Positions 37,171 to 46,247 of a stretch of 64,000 bases of DNA are shown piece by piece. Under the pieces are notes generated by a model. That model had not been told where the DNA came from, made no database searches, and was given only the letters and a program-made list of their open reading frames with translations. Position 1 is the first letter of the stretch. Each line of letters opens with the position of its first letter. The stretch lies in contig JANMMZ010000012.1 in the NCBI GenBank assembly GCA_031373665.1, positions 4,629 through 68,628 of the forward strand, in the 5' to 3' direction. A program made the translations under genes and the position numbers. This DNA is from M3007 sp031373665. GTDB lineage: Bacteria > Bacteroidota > Bacteroidia > Chitinophagales > Saprospiraceae.

Positions 37171-38187
37171 ATGCACAAATTTTTATTCTTACTTACCCTA
37201 TTAATGATGACCAACTGTCAAGATAAACCCTCGGAGGCGATCCCACCCAAGGCAGTTCGCCCTGCCTATTCCATCGCAATACATGGTGGCGCGGGTACTA
37301 TATCAAAGGCCAATATGAGTCCAGAACAAGAAAAGTCGTATTTATCAGCCTTGGATTCTGCATTAACCATTGGTGAAACTATCTTGAAATCTGGTGGTAC
37401 TGCGATGGATGCAGTGGAACAGACGATTGTTTTTCTTGAGGATTGCCCCCTTTTTAACGCAGGCCGGGGCGCAGTATTTACCCATGAAGGTAAAAATGAG
37501 TTGGATGCCAGTATCATGGATGGCAGCACCCAGAAGGCAGGTGCCGTGGGCGCGGTAATGACTGTGAAAAACCCAATTCGGTTGGCTCGTGCAGTGATGG
37601 ATAAATCGGAACATGTGTTTCTAACAGGGCGCGGTGCAGAGCAATTTGCTAAAGAAACAGGGGTGGAACTGATAGATCCAAAGTGGTTTTATACGCCCTC
37701 GCGTTGGGAGGCACTTCAAAAAGTAAAAGCCGAAGAAGCCGCAAAATCAGGGGCGATTTACGAAAATACGGACTACAAATTTGGCACTGTTGGCTGCGTA
37801 GCCTTGGATGCCAAAGGCCATTTAGCAGCTGGAACCAGTACGGGCGGAATGACCAACAAACGCTGGAACCGCTTGGGTGATTCGCCCATCATAGGTGCCG
37901 GTACATATGCCTCCGACGATGCTTGTGCCGTATCTTGTACGGGTCATGGTGAATTTTTTATCCGTTACGTTGTTGCATTCGATGTTTGGGCGCACATGGT
38001 CTATAAAGGGCTATCATTGGGTGATGCTTGTCAGGAGATCGTACATAAAAAACTGGTAGAAAAAGGTGGTGAGGGTGGTCTTATTGCGGTGGATAAAGAT
38101 GGAAATGTCTCGCTACCTTTTAATTCGGAAGGGATGTATAGAGGTTATGCTAAACCGGGCGGAGAAAGGGCGATTTCGATATGGTGA
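37171..38187 (+). CDS. Isoaspartyl peptidase/L-asparaginase, Ntn hydrolase
   Basis: A 338-aa plant-type asparaginase. The precursor should self-cleave before Thr206 (DYKFGTVGCVALD), which becomes the nucleophile. Family motifs IAIHGGAGT, FNAGRGAVFT, ELDASIMDG and GTSTGGMTNKR are present. It hydrolyses isoaspartyl dipeptides and/or asparagine. The N-terminus (LLTLLMMTNC, Cys16) looks like a lipoprotein signal, though Asn before Cys is atypical. It is convergent with the GT-C gene, 6 nt apart. Confidence 0.93.
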   Translation: MHKFLFLLTLLMMTNCQDKPSEAIPPKAVRPAYSIAIHGGAGTISKANMSPEQEKSYLSALDSALTIGETILKSGGTAMDAVEQTIVFLEDCPLFNAGRGAVFTHEGKNELDASIMDGSTQKAGAVGAVMTVKNPIRLARAVMDKSEHVFLTGRGAEQFAKETGVELIDPKWFYTPSRWEALQKVKAEEAAKSGAIYENTDYKFGTVGCVALDAKGHLAAGTSTGGMTNKRWNRLGDSPIIGAGTYASDDACAVSCTGHGEFFIRYVVAFDVWAHMVYKGLSLGDACQEIVHKKLVEKGGEGGLIAVDKDGNVSLPFNSEGMYRGYAKPGGERAISIW

Positions 38188-38193
38188 TTCTAG

Positions 38194-39585
38194 TTATTCA
38201 ATGTTCTTTCGCTTAAATATTTCCACCCATACCCCCGCATGTTCATTTCTAAACACTAGAATCCACTCCTTTCGCAAGAGATAGATTTCTGCTGCCGAAA
38301 AGTCATTAAAAACATTGGATACGAACATATATTGGTTTCGCTTAAAATCTTTGAGGACAAAACTTTTGGAGTCTCCATTTAAGTGTAAGTCTTCTTCTGT
38401 ATTTATATTGGGGAAAGCACTACCAATATATTGAAAATCAGCATTTTGTGCGTTCAAATAGGCGACTCCTTCTGCCCTCAACCGATGATAGGGTAGGTGT
38501 GCGGCGGTGCTATCCCAGCCCATGGCTATGCCAGTAGGGTAGCGCCAAAGATTGCCTGTCCCCAATCCTATGATGAGTGCTATAAACAAATATTGACGCG
38601 CCTTGACAGAGACATTGAGGTTGGCAATACGCTCAAAAACCCAAAGGTGAAACATCAAAAAAATAGGTAAAAAATATCGGTGCGCGCTTAGATTTTGATA
38701 CCTGATGGCGGAATAACTCAGAAAAATGACCAAACAGGCCAATGCTGGGAAAAGGTATGAATTTTCTTTCTTTTTGTCCTTTACCCTAAAACCTAGTCTC
38801 CAAATAATTCCTCCAATTAGCAACCACTCAAATACTCGCCCAAAATCAAGCCATCGCCATCCAATCACGGCTATATTTTTGATCATTCCACCTAAATCTG
38901 CTGCTTGAAAAGCAGTAGCCCACGGGGAGTTTTCGTGAAAGCCAATCCATCCCGTTTGAACCCAATGCCAACCAAGAAACCCCAATCCTGCAGCAAAACC
39001 TGGGAAAAATGCCACAAAAATACTCCTGTAAGATTTATGTTGAACCGACATCCACAGCACCGGCAAGCATAAAGCACCGGCCGTCATCATACCCCGCATA
39101 CTGGTGAGGCACAAGCCCAATATACCCAAAACTACCAAGTATTTTTGTTGGCTAATCACTCCGTAAACGGCCATCAAGAACCAACAGATAATCCATACAT
39201 CAGGACTAATCATAAGGTGTTGGCCCAGTACTACAGGATCCAATAAAACGATAGGAACTAAGTAATAAGCCCACTGTGATTGGCCGAGTTGGGCTCCAAT
39301 TTGAAAGAGCAGACACACACTGAGCCATAGAAATGGGAGCATGGCCCAGTGGCTTACGATGAGGGTTTTGCCAAACAACGTCCAAGCACAGGCTAGATAA
39401 TAACCAAAAAAGGGCGGATGTCCACTGTCAATCAATTCTGGTAAAGGCAAAAATTGAAGTCCATTTTCATAGAAAAAATGTGCGTGTTTAGAGCCGAGTT
39501 GTACACTGTCCCAAAAGAAAGGATCTTGCTCTATGGAAAAGCAAAACAAGACACATAATATCAATGCAAGGGGGTATTTCAACAT
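38194..39585 (-). CDS. GT-C fold membrane glycosyltransferase-like protein
   Basis: A 463-aa polytopic membrane protein with about ten hydrophobic segments. The first periplasmic loop contains WDSVQLGSKHAHFFYENG and ELIDSGHPPFFGYYLACAW, the acidic residue plus HPP arrangement typical of GT39/GT83-like enzymes that use lipid-linked sugars. Acceptor unknown. The longer frame start at 39633 lies inside the -7 box at 39631-39638, so ATG 39585 (MLKYPLALILCVL) is chosen. Confidence 0.75.
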   Translation of the reverse strand: MLKYPLALILCVLFCFSIEQDPFFWDSVQLGSKHAHFFYENGLQFLPLPELIDSGHPPFFGYYLACAWTLFGKTLIVSHWAMLPFLWLSVCLLFQIGAQLGQSQWAYYLVPIVLLDPVVLGQHLMISPDVWIICWFLMAVYGVISQQKYLVVLGILGLCLTSMRGMMTAGALCLPVLWMSVQHKSYRSIFVAFFPGFAAGLGFLGWHWVQTGWIGFHENSPWATAFQAADLGGMIKNIAVIGWRWLDFGRVFEWLLIGGIIWRLGFRVKDKKKENSYLFPALACLVIFLSYSAIRYQNLSAHRYFLPIFLMFHLWVFERIANLNVSVKARQYLFIALIIGLGTGNLWRYPTGIAMGWDSTAAHLPYHRLRAEGVAYLNAQNADFQYIGSAFPNINTEEDLHLNGDSKSFVLKDFKRNQYMFVSNVFNDFSAAEIYLLRKEWILVFRNEHAGVWVEIFKRKNIE

Positions 39586-39630
39586 AGAGTGAAGGAAGGC
39601 ATTGATAGGCTCTGAAAATAATCCATTGAA

Positions 39631-39638
39631 CAAAGGTA
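39631..39638 (-). promoter_or_regulatory. -7 box of the GT-C gene
   Basis: The minus strand reads TACCTTTG, a full match. It lies 46 nt before the ATG at 39585 and makes the longer start at 39633 impossible. Confidence 0.5.
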
Positions 39639-39660
39639 GCCTATTTCATAGTAATAGCCT

Positions 39661-39668
39661 TAACTTTG
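39661..39668 (+). promoter_or_regulatory. -7 box of xseB
   Basis: TAACTTTG, a full TAnnTTTG match, ends 9 nt before the ATG at 39678. The transcript would start about 39674, almost leaderless. It excludes the TTG start at 39666. Confidence 0.55.
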
Positions 39669-39677
39669 TCAAAAAAA

Positions 39678-39878
39678 ATGCCGTTGAAGAAAGATACCAC
39701 CACCCCACAGCCCTATGAGACCGCTTGGGCGGAATTGCAAAAAATAGTGCAAGATCTTCAAAATGAATCAGTTAGCATTGATGACCTGACCAAGCAATTG
39801 GCTCGCGCCAATGAGTTAATCCTTTTTTGTAGGGAGCGACTGAGAAATACAGAATCTGAAGTCAATAAATTATTATAA
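39678..39878 (+). CDS. xseB: Exodeoxyribonuclease VII small subunit
   Basis: A 66-aa helical protein with the XseB pattern: YETAWAELQKIVQDLQNESV, then SIDDLTKQLARANELILFC. It partners with XseA in an ATP-independent single-strand exonuclease involved in DNA repair. xseA is not in this window. The VOC gene follows after 10 nt. Confidence 0.88.
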   Translation: MPLKKDTTTPQPYETAWAELQKIVQDLQNESVSIDDLTKQLARANELILFCRERLRNTESEVNKLL

Positions 39879-39888
39879 AAAATCACAC

Positions 39889-40263
39889 ATGGTTAAAGTA
39901 ACCGGAATAGGCGGCTTGTTCATCAAATGCCGCCACGTACCTACTATGCGGGCTTGGTATGAGCAGCATTTAGGTATCAAAATGGAAGATTGGGGCGCTA
40001 CCTTTCTGTTGAAAGATGAATCTCATCCAGCACCTTCTGCAGCCTTTAGTTTATTCACCCAAAGTTCTAATTATTTTGATCCTTCGGATTCCCCGTTTAT
40101 GATCAATTTTAGGGTGGCTAATCTCGATGCATTGATCGTTGAACTCAAAGCCTCTGGGATTGCCCTTTCAGGCGAACCAGTGGAAGAAGAATATGGGAAA
40201 TTTGCTTGGGTGATGGATCCTGAAGGGAATAAAATCGAACTTTGGGAGCAGCCGAAAGAATAG
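39889..40263 (+). CDS. VOC (glyoxalase/bleomycin resistance-like) protein
   Basis: A 124-aa single-module pair VOC protein: two beta-alpha-beta-beta-beta units, starting GIGGLFIKCRHVPTMRAWYE and ending WVMDPEGNKIELWEQP. The Glu in IELWE and residues in FIKCR are at usual metal or ligand positions. Substrate unknown; the family includes dioxygenases, lyases and binding proteins. Downstream of xseB, likely co-transcribed. Confidence 0.88.
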   Translation: MVKVTGIGGLFIKCRHVPTMRAWYEQHLGIKMEDWGATFLLKDESHPAPSAAFSLFTQSSNYFDPSDSPFMINFRVANLDALIVELKASGIALSGEPVEEEYGKFAWVMDPEGNKIELWEQPKE

Positions 40264-40334
40264 GTAGCGTGCTAGCGCGTAATTGAGGGGGGCAAGGTCT
40301 AAATGTTGCCAACTTGAGGATTGAGTGGTGGTAA

Positions 40335-40423
40335 AGTTAGAGTCATCCGATGCCTTCAAGTCATCAGATGACTCTAACTGAGCGACCTGTGTAGTGTCGG
40401 GTGATTTGAGTCACCCCGACACT
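40335..40423. repeat. Two tandem hairpins between convergent genes
   Basis: Hairpin 1: AGTTAGAGTCATC (40335-40347) pairs perfectly with 40367-40379, with an inner GATG/CATC pair. Hairpin 2: AGTGTCGGGTGA (40393-40404) pairs with 40411-40423 with one bulged C. Neither has a real T-run. They lie between the ends of the VOC gene and the T9SS gene and may block read-through from both sides. Confidence 0.55.
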
Positions 40424-40443
40424 TGGCGCAATAGTTAAGCCTC

Positions 40444-42112
40444 CTATCGTAATACCGAAACCTTTTGCACACCAATAGCATCTTTACCAATCAACTGGAT
40501 GGTATAGATTCCTACTGGGTAACGCGATACGTCCAAAGTAGTTTGGGCTACCTCTGGATTTTGGATAGATCCAACCAGATTTCCACCTGCGTTGAACACC
40601 CGTATTTCATTGATTTTTGTATCTCCATAGCGACAGGTTACTTGGTTAGAGGTCGGGTTTGGTAAGAGTTCAAAGGATAGAGGAGCCAAATCAGCAACCT
40701 TGCTAACCGTCGAGAATCCACCTTCGTAAATGTCAATCAGCGTCTCAATTTCATCGAATGTGTTGCCTACGCTGCAAGGTGATTCGGTCACAAAGTGAGT
40801 CGTCCATGCGGCATTAAATTCTACCGTTTGGCCGGGTTGTAATTCACCTATGCTGTGCGTTGCCAATACTTTTCGATCTTCAGGAGCAAGGTTGGCGGTA
40901 CACATATTCCATCCATTTTGATTGCTTGGGTCATCTGGAAATGCATAGTCCACTGTGGTTGTCCCGCCAACTTCCTCCTTCGGTAAGTGGAGTACCATCG
41001 CCCCATGCTCCTGTCATGAAATTATAGAATTGGGCTCCAGTAGTTGGATCGGCTAATCCTGGAGTAATGCCTCCCATATACATGAATTTATCCATGCTCT
41101 GGCCTAAGAAAGTGACGCTCTGGACTGGTGGAATACCCGCAAAGGTTGGATCGCCAAAGCAGGAATTACCCGGTTGGCCATCCTGACTGTCCTGGTTATA
41201 TACAAAAAATGAGTTTAATTCAGGATTGCACCCAATATAATCATCTGCGTAACAGCCCAAATCTAAATCAACCCAAAGGCCAATATAATTAGAATTAAGG
41301 GTATCCGTTCCGCGATAAATAGTTTTATGAGAGGTAAATACGGTATTATTTAACACAGGATGGGTGGTGCTTTGCATGGCCCATACAGTCAATTGTATTT
41401 CAGTATTAAAAGCCCTACCGCCACTAGACGTGTGGGGAGCACCGCCTTTTTGATCATTGAATACACACCAAACAATTTCGGCGGGTACAAATGGAGCATG
41501 ACCGTTCAATCGTACCACCGGATAGTCTCCATCAAGTGGATTGTAGTTACCATTCGAATCTTTATCAAAAAAGGGTGCTAAACCACTAGGATTGGATGGT
41601 AGATCGAAGCCTGTGATGTCTGAAAAGTGTGGGTTGTAATCGCCGGGCCATTGCATAATGCTTGGAAATTGGGCAATGGCTTGAGCCTGTGTCAATGGAA
41701 GAGCGGCTTTAAATGCTGCAATTTCGGATCCAGTTACCCGGAACATTCTATCCCAGTTGGAGCAAGTAGATGCTGCTGTCACTCCATTGGTATCCAGTGG
41801 TCCAGCCGAGTAGTCGCCCCTTTCCGAACTTCTATAATCAACAGTGGCTAGGCTCAAGTCACCAGATGCTGAAACACCACCCATCCATAGTCCAGCCGAG
41901 AAAATGGTAGTTGGGCTGTTCGTGCCATTAGGGTTGGGAATGAATTGACCATTTGCTAAATCAGTAAATAGGTCACCTCCATTTAATATCCTAGCCTTGA
42001 TATTGTTGCCTTGAATATCAATAGAGGAGAGAGGGAGGCCACATTCTTGAGCCTCGGTTCTGATAATACAGAAAAGTACAAATAAGATGGTAAAAAATTT
42101 CACGTTCTTCAT
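40444..42112 (-). pseudogene. T9SS cargo protein gene interrupted by one frameshift
   Basis: Reading from ATG 42112, a signal peptide (VLFCIIRTEAQ) precedes a Cys/Gly/Asn-rich extracellular domain (SAGLWMGGVSASGDLSLAT, KTIYRGTDTLNSNYIGLW). The frame then ends in DNHSGLCISR near 40931. The -1/+2 frame continues from GGTTTVDYAFPDDPSNQNGW to a C-terminal T9SS sorting domain (ELLPNPTSNQVTCRYGD, YPVGIYTIQLIGK). Removing one base of the AA at 40969-40970 joins both into one 555-codon frame (1669 - 1 nt is divisible by 3). Either a recent mutation or a sequencing error. The intact protein would be a secreted surface or soluble protein of unknown role. Confidence 0.85.
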
Positions 42113-42292
42113 GTTAGATAAAGTTTGTTAGTAAAAAATGTGTTGAAACGAAAGTTGGATCTCCGTTTCACCAGCAAATTAATGCACTAATTTTAATCTA
42201 AACTATGTCAAATGTCTGAATCTCACCTCGTGGTTGATTGAACGCGTGTTATGAGTGTGTAAGCACAAATCTTGCACTCATATTTTACTGAT

Positions 42293-43429
42293 TTACGCCT
42301 GTTCGTAAAAGACCGTCTTTAATATATTAACTTTTACTAAAACGCGTTTTTCCCGCTTTTTTAGTTCGGTCAGGTTGGCCTCTTGTTCGTGTAAAGTAGT
42401 GGTTTGGGTTTCGTCGTACTGTTCAAAATCAATGCTGGCTTGATACATTTCGCTCCTTTTGGAAGCGATGGTTTGCTCAGCCAGTTCAATTTCTTTTTGA
42501 ATGTTTCGGTACAGTTTTTTCAGGCTTCCAAATATGATAGCATCCGTCACCAAGCAATGATCTCTGGCTGCGGCATGAATCATCTTATTGAATTCGTACA
42601 AACAACTATCAAAATACATACTGCCCACCTCTTCTTTATGGTCGGGATTGGCCTTGTTCACAAAAAGAGTATCAGGGATCGGGGTGCCTGATCGGTCAAA
42701 ACGCAGGTACTCCGTCAGCACCACCTTATCGTCCACCATATAAAAGGTATTGAGTCTATACGGCTTCATGAGGATATAAAATTCAAATAGATCCGGATGT
42801 TTTTTAATGCAACGGCATATATGACCAAAGGTATCAGGAAACATTTCTTCCAGCACAAACTCGGTGGCTGCTTCAAATGTATGAATATCTGATTCCAAAG
42901 GGATTTGAGCGATCCGTTTGTAGGTAAACCGCGTCTCTTCCAGCCTTTTTTCCTGATTTAAAAAATACTCCTGATCGCGGGCGTGAAAATAGTCGCTTCC
43001 ATCTTTTTGTTCTATTCCACGCACTTTAACAAAATAATCTGAAATGTAAAGCCGCTTTTCTACGTTCAATAGATATGTGTTGACGACGTTGAAGAAATTG
43101 ATTACAAAAGGCTTGTAATCTTTGTCTTCTTCCTTCAATTCATGATAGCAATACAGTTCGGTGTCTTCTTTTTTAGAAAATCCTGATTTGAAATAATTGC
43201 GCTCATAACCAAATAATTGTGGGGTGCATCCAAAAAGGGAACTAATTAAACATAAGTGATGTTTCTGAATACGATTGACTTCTTTGGGATCAATGAACTT
43301 TTTATACGTATTTGGAGAATATCCCGCATCGCGCATGATGCTATAATACATTTTTGGAAAATCATTGTTCAAGTGCTTTTTCAAAAACTCATAGAGCACT
43401 AATCCATCTGTCTTACTTTGCTGATTCAT
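42293..43429 (-). CDS. Protein of unknown function, HTH-like N-terminus
   Basis: A 378-aa soluble protein without signal or membrane segments. Residues about 8-75 are helical with a DNA-binding-like look (MRDAGYSPNTYKKFIDPKEV, ISSLFGCTPQLFGYE). The middle is mixed alpha/beta and the C-terminal ~70 residues are a coiled coil rich in Glu/Gln/Lys. No family recognised. The start at 43429 (MNQQSKTDG) is chosen because the longer start at 43459 lies in the -7 box. Confidence 0.65.
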   Translation of the reverse strand: MNQQSKTDGLVLYEFLKKHLNNDFPKMYYSIMRDAGYSPNTYKKFIDPKEVNRIQKHHLCLISSLFGCTPQLFGYERNYFKSGFSKKEDTELYCYHELKEEDKDYKPFVINFFNVVNTYLLNVEKRLYISDYFVKVRGIEQKDGSDYFHARDQEYFLNQEKRLEETRFTYKRIAQIPLESDIHTFEAATEFVLEEMFPDTFGHICRCIKKHPDLFEFYILMKPYRLNTFYMVDDKVVLTEYLRFDRSGTPIPDTLFVNKANPDHKEEVGSMYFDSCLYEFNKMIHAAARDHCLVTDAIIFGSLKKLYRNIQKEIELAEQTIASKRSEMYQASIDFEQYDETQTTTLHEQEANLTELKKREKRVLVKVNILKTVFYEQA

Positions 43430-43456
43430 GTCGTCAATTTTTGATGGTATAAAGAT

Positions 43457-43464
43457 CAAAATTA
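43457..43464 (-). promoter_or_regulatory. -7 box of the HTH-like unknown gene
   Basis: The minus strand reads TAATTTTG, a full match, 27 nt before the ATG at 43429. No TTG is found at the standard distance. Confidence 0.45.
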
Positions 43465-43719
43465 TTTGTTACTTAGCGATGTAGCGTATTTTTCAATAAA
43501 AATTACAAATTCATTCACAAAAGTATTGCGAAATTGGAAAATAATACCATATATTGCCCTCATTAACAAAAGAGGTTCATCATTTTTTCATACTACTAAC
43601 GCTGATTATTATTTTATTCTATAAAGCCTCAAAAAACCAAATATAGTATTGCCAGCACTTGTTGTGCTTAATCCATGAGCATTCACCATTTTTTTGTAAC
43701 CAATTAAATTGTTGTTATT

Positions 43720-44778
43720 ATGGAATATTTACTCGGATTCGTACTGATTTTCTTCACTCTTTGGTATCGTGCTACTGCTACAAATCGCTCGCACAAAAGA
43801 TGGAGACAAGCACCAGAAGACCCAGAAATGGACTATGTTGAAGCCCGCCGCGACGACTTAGACACGCACAGAGGACATTACTTTGACACCCGCAACTCGC
43901 ATTACCCGCGACAGCAGCACACGAACACGTACTACAATCCCAATGCCAGTAATGATCAGGAGCAAGATTTTTACGAAAGAAGTGGCGACCTCCCCGATGG
44001 ATACCAGCCAGATTATACACCATATGGCCAGAATCCATATCAGCGTCCATATACACCGCCACACCAGCAGCACTACTATCCACAGCAGCAGCCATATCAA
44101 GATCCTTACAGGAATAGACCTCCTCGTAGCGGTTATGATCCCCGCTTTGATCGCTATCCACAAGAGCCACGCAATCCATTTTCAGGGTTTGTTATGGGCG
44201 TGGGTTTGACCGCTTTAGCGAGTATTGTGTTGTTCTTTAGTGTTTTTGATATCCGTGCACTGTCTCAAGGCTCTGGCAAAGTAGCACCCGCAGGCGCTCA
44301 AGTAATCGTGATACAAGATCTCCCAGAGTATAAGAAAAAAGAGCCCAATGATTTAAGGCCCAAGGGAGGTCAGACTACCACAATTCCAAAAGAAGCGGAA
44401 GCGGATATAACTACCAGAGAGGCATCTGAAAATGCTTCCATATACGATCCAGAACAAGTCCAATCTCGCCACGATTACAAAAGTGCAGATATGGTTGTGG
44501 TACGTTTTGGGCGCTATAATACAGCAGAAAAAGCCCTTTCTAAGACAGAGTGTTTCCCATCTTATCGCATAGAGGTTATCAAAATTGGTGAAGAATACTG
44601 GCCTTGCATTTTCTGGGGTCGCTCCCGTGAAGGAATTGACCTACTCAAGCAAGAAGTCCGTGCCCACAAGGCGGAACTCGCTGATTTTAATATCACTAAG
44701 GTTAGTATTCTAAACTTGTCTGACTTTTGCGATGAGTTGAGTCGCCGCAGAGGTGCGGATGTCTGGATAGGCAAATGA
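43720..44778 (+). CDS. Two-pass membrane protein with Tyr/Pro/Gln-rich segment and SPOR-like end
   Basis: A 352-aa protein. An N-terminal membrane segment (1-16) is followed by a low-complexity stretch (about 45-150) dominated by Tyr, Pro, Gln, Asn, Arg and His, with runs such as PHQQHYYPQQQPYQDPY. A second membrane segment lies at about 158-182 (VMGVGLTALASIVLFFSVF). The C-terminal ~120 residues contain a SPOR-like fold (MVVVRFGRYNTAEKAL, YWPCIFWGRSREG). The low-complexity part should face the side opposite to the C-terminus. Role unknown; cell division is suggested by the SPOR-like domain. Confidence 0.7.
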   Translation: MEYLLGFVLIFFTLWYRATATNRSHKRWRQAPEDPEMDYVEARRDDLDTHRGHYFDTRNSHYPRQQHTNTYYNPNASNDQEQDFYERSGDLPDGYQPDYTPYGQNPYQRPYTPPHQQHYYPQQQPYQDPYRNRPPRSGYDPRFDRYPQEPRNPFSGFVMGVGLTALASIVLFFSVFDIRALSQGSGKVAPAGAQVIVIQDLPEYKKKEPNDLRPKGGQTTTIPKEAEADITTREASENASIYDPEQVQSRHDYKSADMVVVRFGRYNTAEKALSKTECFPSYRIEVIKIGEEYWPCIFWGRSREGIDLLKQEVRAHKAELADFNITKVSILNLSDFCDELSRRRGADVWIGK

Positions 44779-44823
44779 GGCGATAAACCTTCTCATTCGG
44801 AAGCATTATACTCATTTTGATAC

Positions 44824-44863
44824 AAAAAAATCCGCACTGGCTATTGACTTGTGCGGATTTTTA
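44824..44863. terminator. Bidirectional terminator
   Basis: A perfect 12-bp stem (44826-44837 with 44851-44862), A-run before and T-run after, loop 13 nt. It lies between the ends of the convergent SPOR-like and unknown secreted genes and serves both. Confidence 0.8.
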
Positions 44864-44875
44864 TGTATTTTGTAT

Positions 44876-46156
44876 TCAATTTCCAATCTTAATCGGCACA
44901 AAAATCAAATGCTTCTTTTCAAAAAACGTTCCGCTCCAAGTGCCAAGTCCTTCTATTTTATATTCAGGTGGCACCCCCATAATTGAGGCATTGATGCTCC
45001 TAATCTTTTTACCCGATCCAAGCGGTTTATTCAGTGCGTTCGTCACTGCTTTATGCTTGGCGTCATAATCTGGAATAGACTCCTCATATTTTACCATCGC
45101 ACCTGCTATGGCTAATTTACTCGTCCCTCCAAAGATATTGGAGTCTATTTTATCAGCATCTTTCTTGACCTGATTATTGGAATCCGTTTTTTGTCTGAAA
45201 ACCCTTAAAAAATCGTCAGCACTTTTGCCATCGGCTGTGAAGAAGTTCAATCGAAGTACATACTCGCCTATATCAAGGTCGTGATCGGTTTTGTTCTCGA
45301 AACTAGCATCCACGATATAGTAATCCAAGGTGTAATCCACTTTAAATACATCTGAATATCGGGTACTGGAGTCTGGATTGAACTTGACCAGATTATGCAC
45401 CGTTATTTTTACCTCCTTATTCTCTAAAATAGCCCCTATAGGTATTGTCTTGCTCTTGTGGTTGGGGGCTTTAGTTCCATTAGCACTTATACTGACTGAA
45501 GTAGTGACCTCCGATCCAGCATTGGCTGGTGTTACTTTAGCATCGCTAAAATCCACATTATCCAAGCCAAGTACCTGAATATTGACGATATTATCTGGAA
45601 CACCCTCAAAAATTACATCGGTTTGAGATCCGCCTTCTACTTCAAATCCCAAAATTTTACCCTTCCCACGTTGACCCCGTGCGTTGGTATAGGCGATTTC
45701 ATCGCCTATTTTGGCAAACCCTTTGATATTGCCAATACTCCCAAAAAACACCTTTGGCTCAGACCCTAAAAAAGCCACACCCGATTTAAACTCAAAACTT
45801 CGATTGACGGGTGTTTTTACCATCGCCAGATCGTGGGAAACCAAGATTTTGCCGACTTGTACTTTCGCACCATATACCTTCAATAGGGCAGGGGAGGGGG
45901 CTGTTTTGCCGGCCACTACTTCATCGTATGAGTTTAGATATGCAAATGCTTTTGTACCATTAGGGAGCGGAAAAGCCAAGGGATCATAACGGCCTGTCCC
46001 TTCTATTTTCCCACTGATTACTTTAAATCCAACTTCAAAAATAGCCGCAGACCCTTCTAGGCCAATTTCTTTACAAGCGGTGATTTCTATTTTGATATTT
46101 TGAGCCGTAATACCAAAATTGCATAAAAAAATAATAAATATGAGAGTTGTTCGCAT
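44876..46156 (-). CDS. Secreted protein of unknown function
   Basis: A 426-aa protein beginning with a signal peptide (MRTTLIFIIFLCNFGITAQ). The mature part is beta-rich, with Gly/Asp/Lys-rich segments (IGDEIAYTNARGQRGKGKI, YSDVFKVDYTLDYYIVDASF). No family is recognised and no T9SS sorting domain is obvious. The start at 46156 is supported by the -7 box at 46183-46190, which covers the longer start. Confidence 0.75.
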   Translation of the reverse strand: MRTTLIFIIFLCNFGITAQNIKIEITACKEIGLEGSAAIFEVGFKVISGKIEGTGRYDPLAFPLPNGTKAFAYLNSYDEVVAGKTAPSPALLKVYGAKVQVGKILVSHDLAMVKTPVNRSFEFKSGVAFLGSEPKVFFGSIGNIKGFAKIGDEIAYTNARGQRGKGKILGFEVEGGSQTDVIFEGVPDNIVNIQVLGLDNVDFSDAKVTPANAGSEVTTSVSISANGTKAPNHKSKTIPIGAILENKEVKITVHNLVKFNPDSSTRYSDVFKVDYTLDYYIVDASFENKTDHDLDIGEYVLRLNFFTADGKSADDFLRVFRQKTDSNNQVKKDADKIDSNIFGGTSKLAIAGAMVKYEESIPDYDAKHKAVTNALNKPLGSGKKIRSINASIMGVPPEYKIEGLGTWSGTFFEKKHLIFVPIKIGN

Positions 46157-46182
46157 AAATTTAGGAAGATTGAAATGAAACA

Positions 46183-46212
46183 CAAATGTAATTGTTTTAT
46201 AAAAAACAGCAA
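46183..46212 (-). promoter_or_regulatory. Consensus promoter of the secreted unknown gene
   Basis: On the minus strand TTG (46212-46210), 19-bp spacer, TACATTTG (46190-46183). Transcription starts near 46177, leaving about 20 nt before the ATG at 46156. Confidence 0.7.
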
Positions 46213-46247
46213 GTTAATTTTGCTATATTTTTCAATAATACTTGCAA

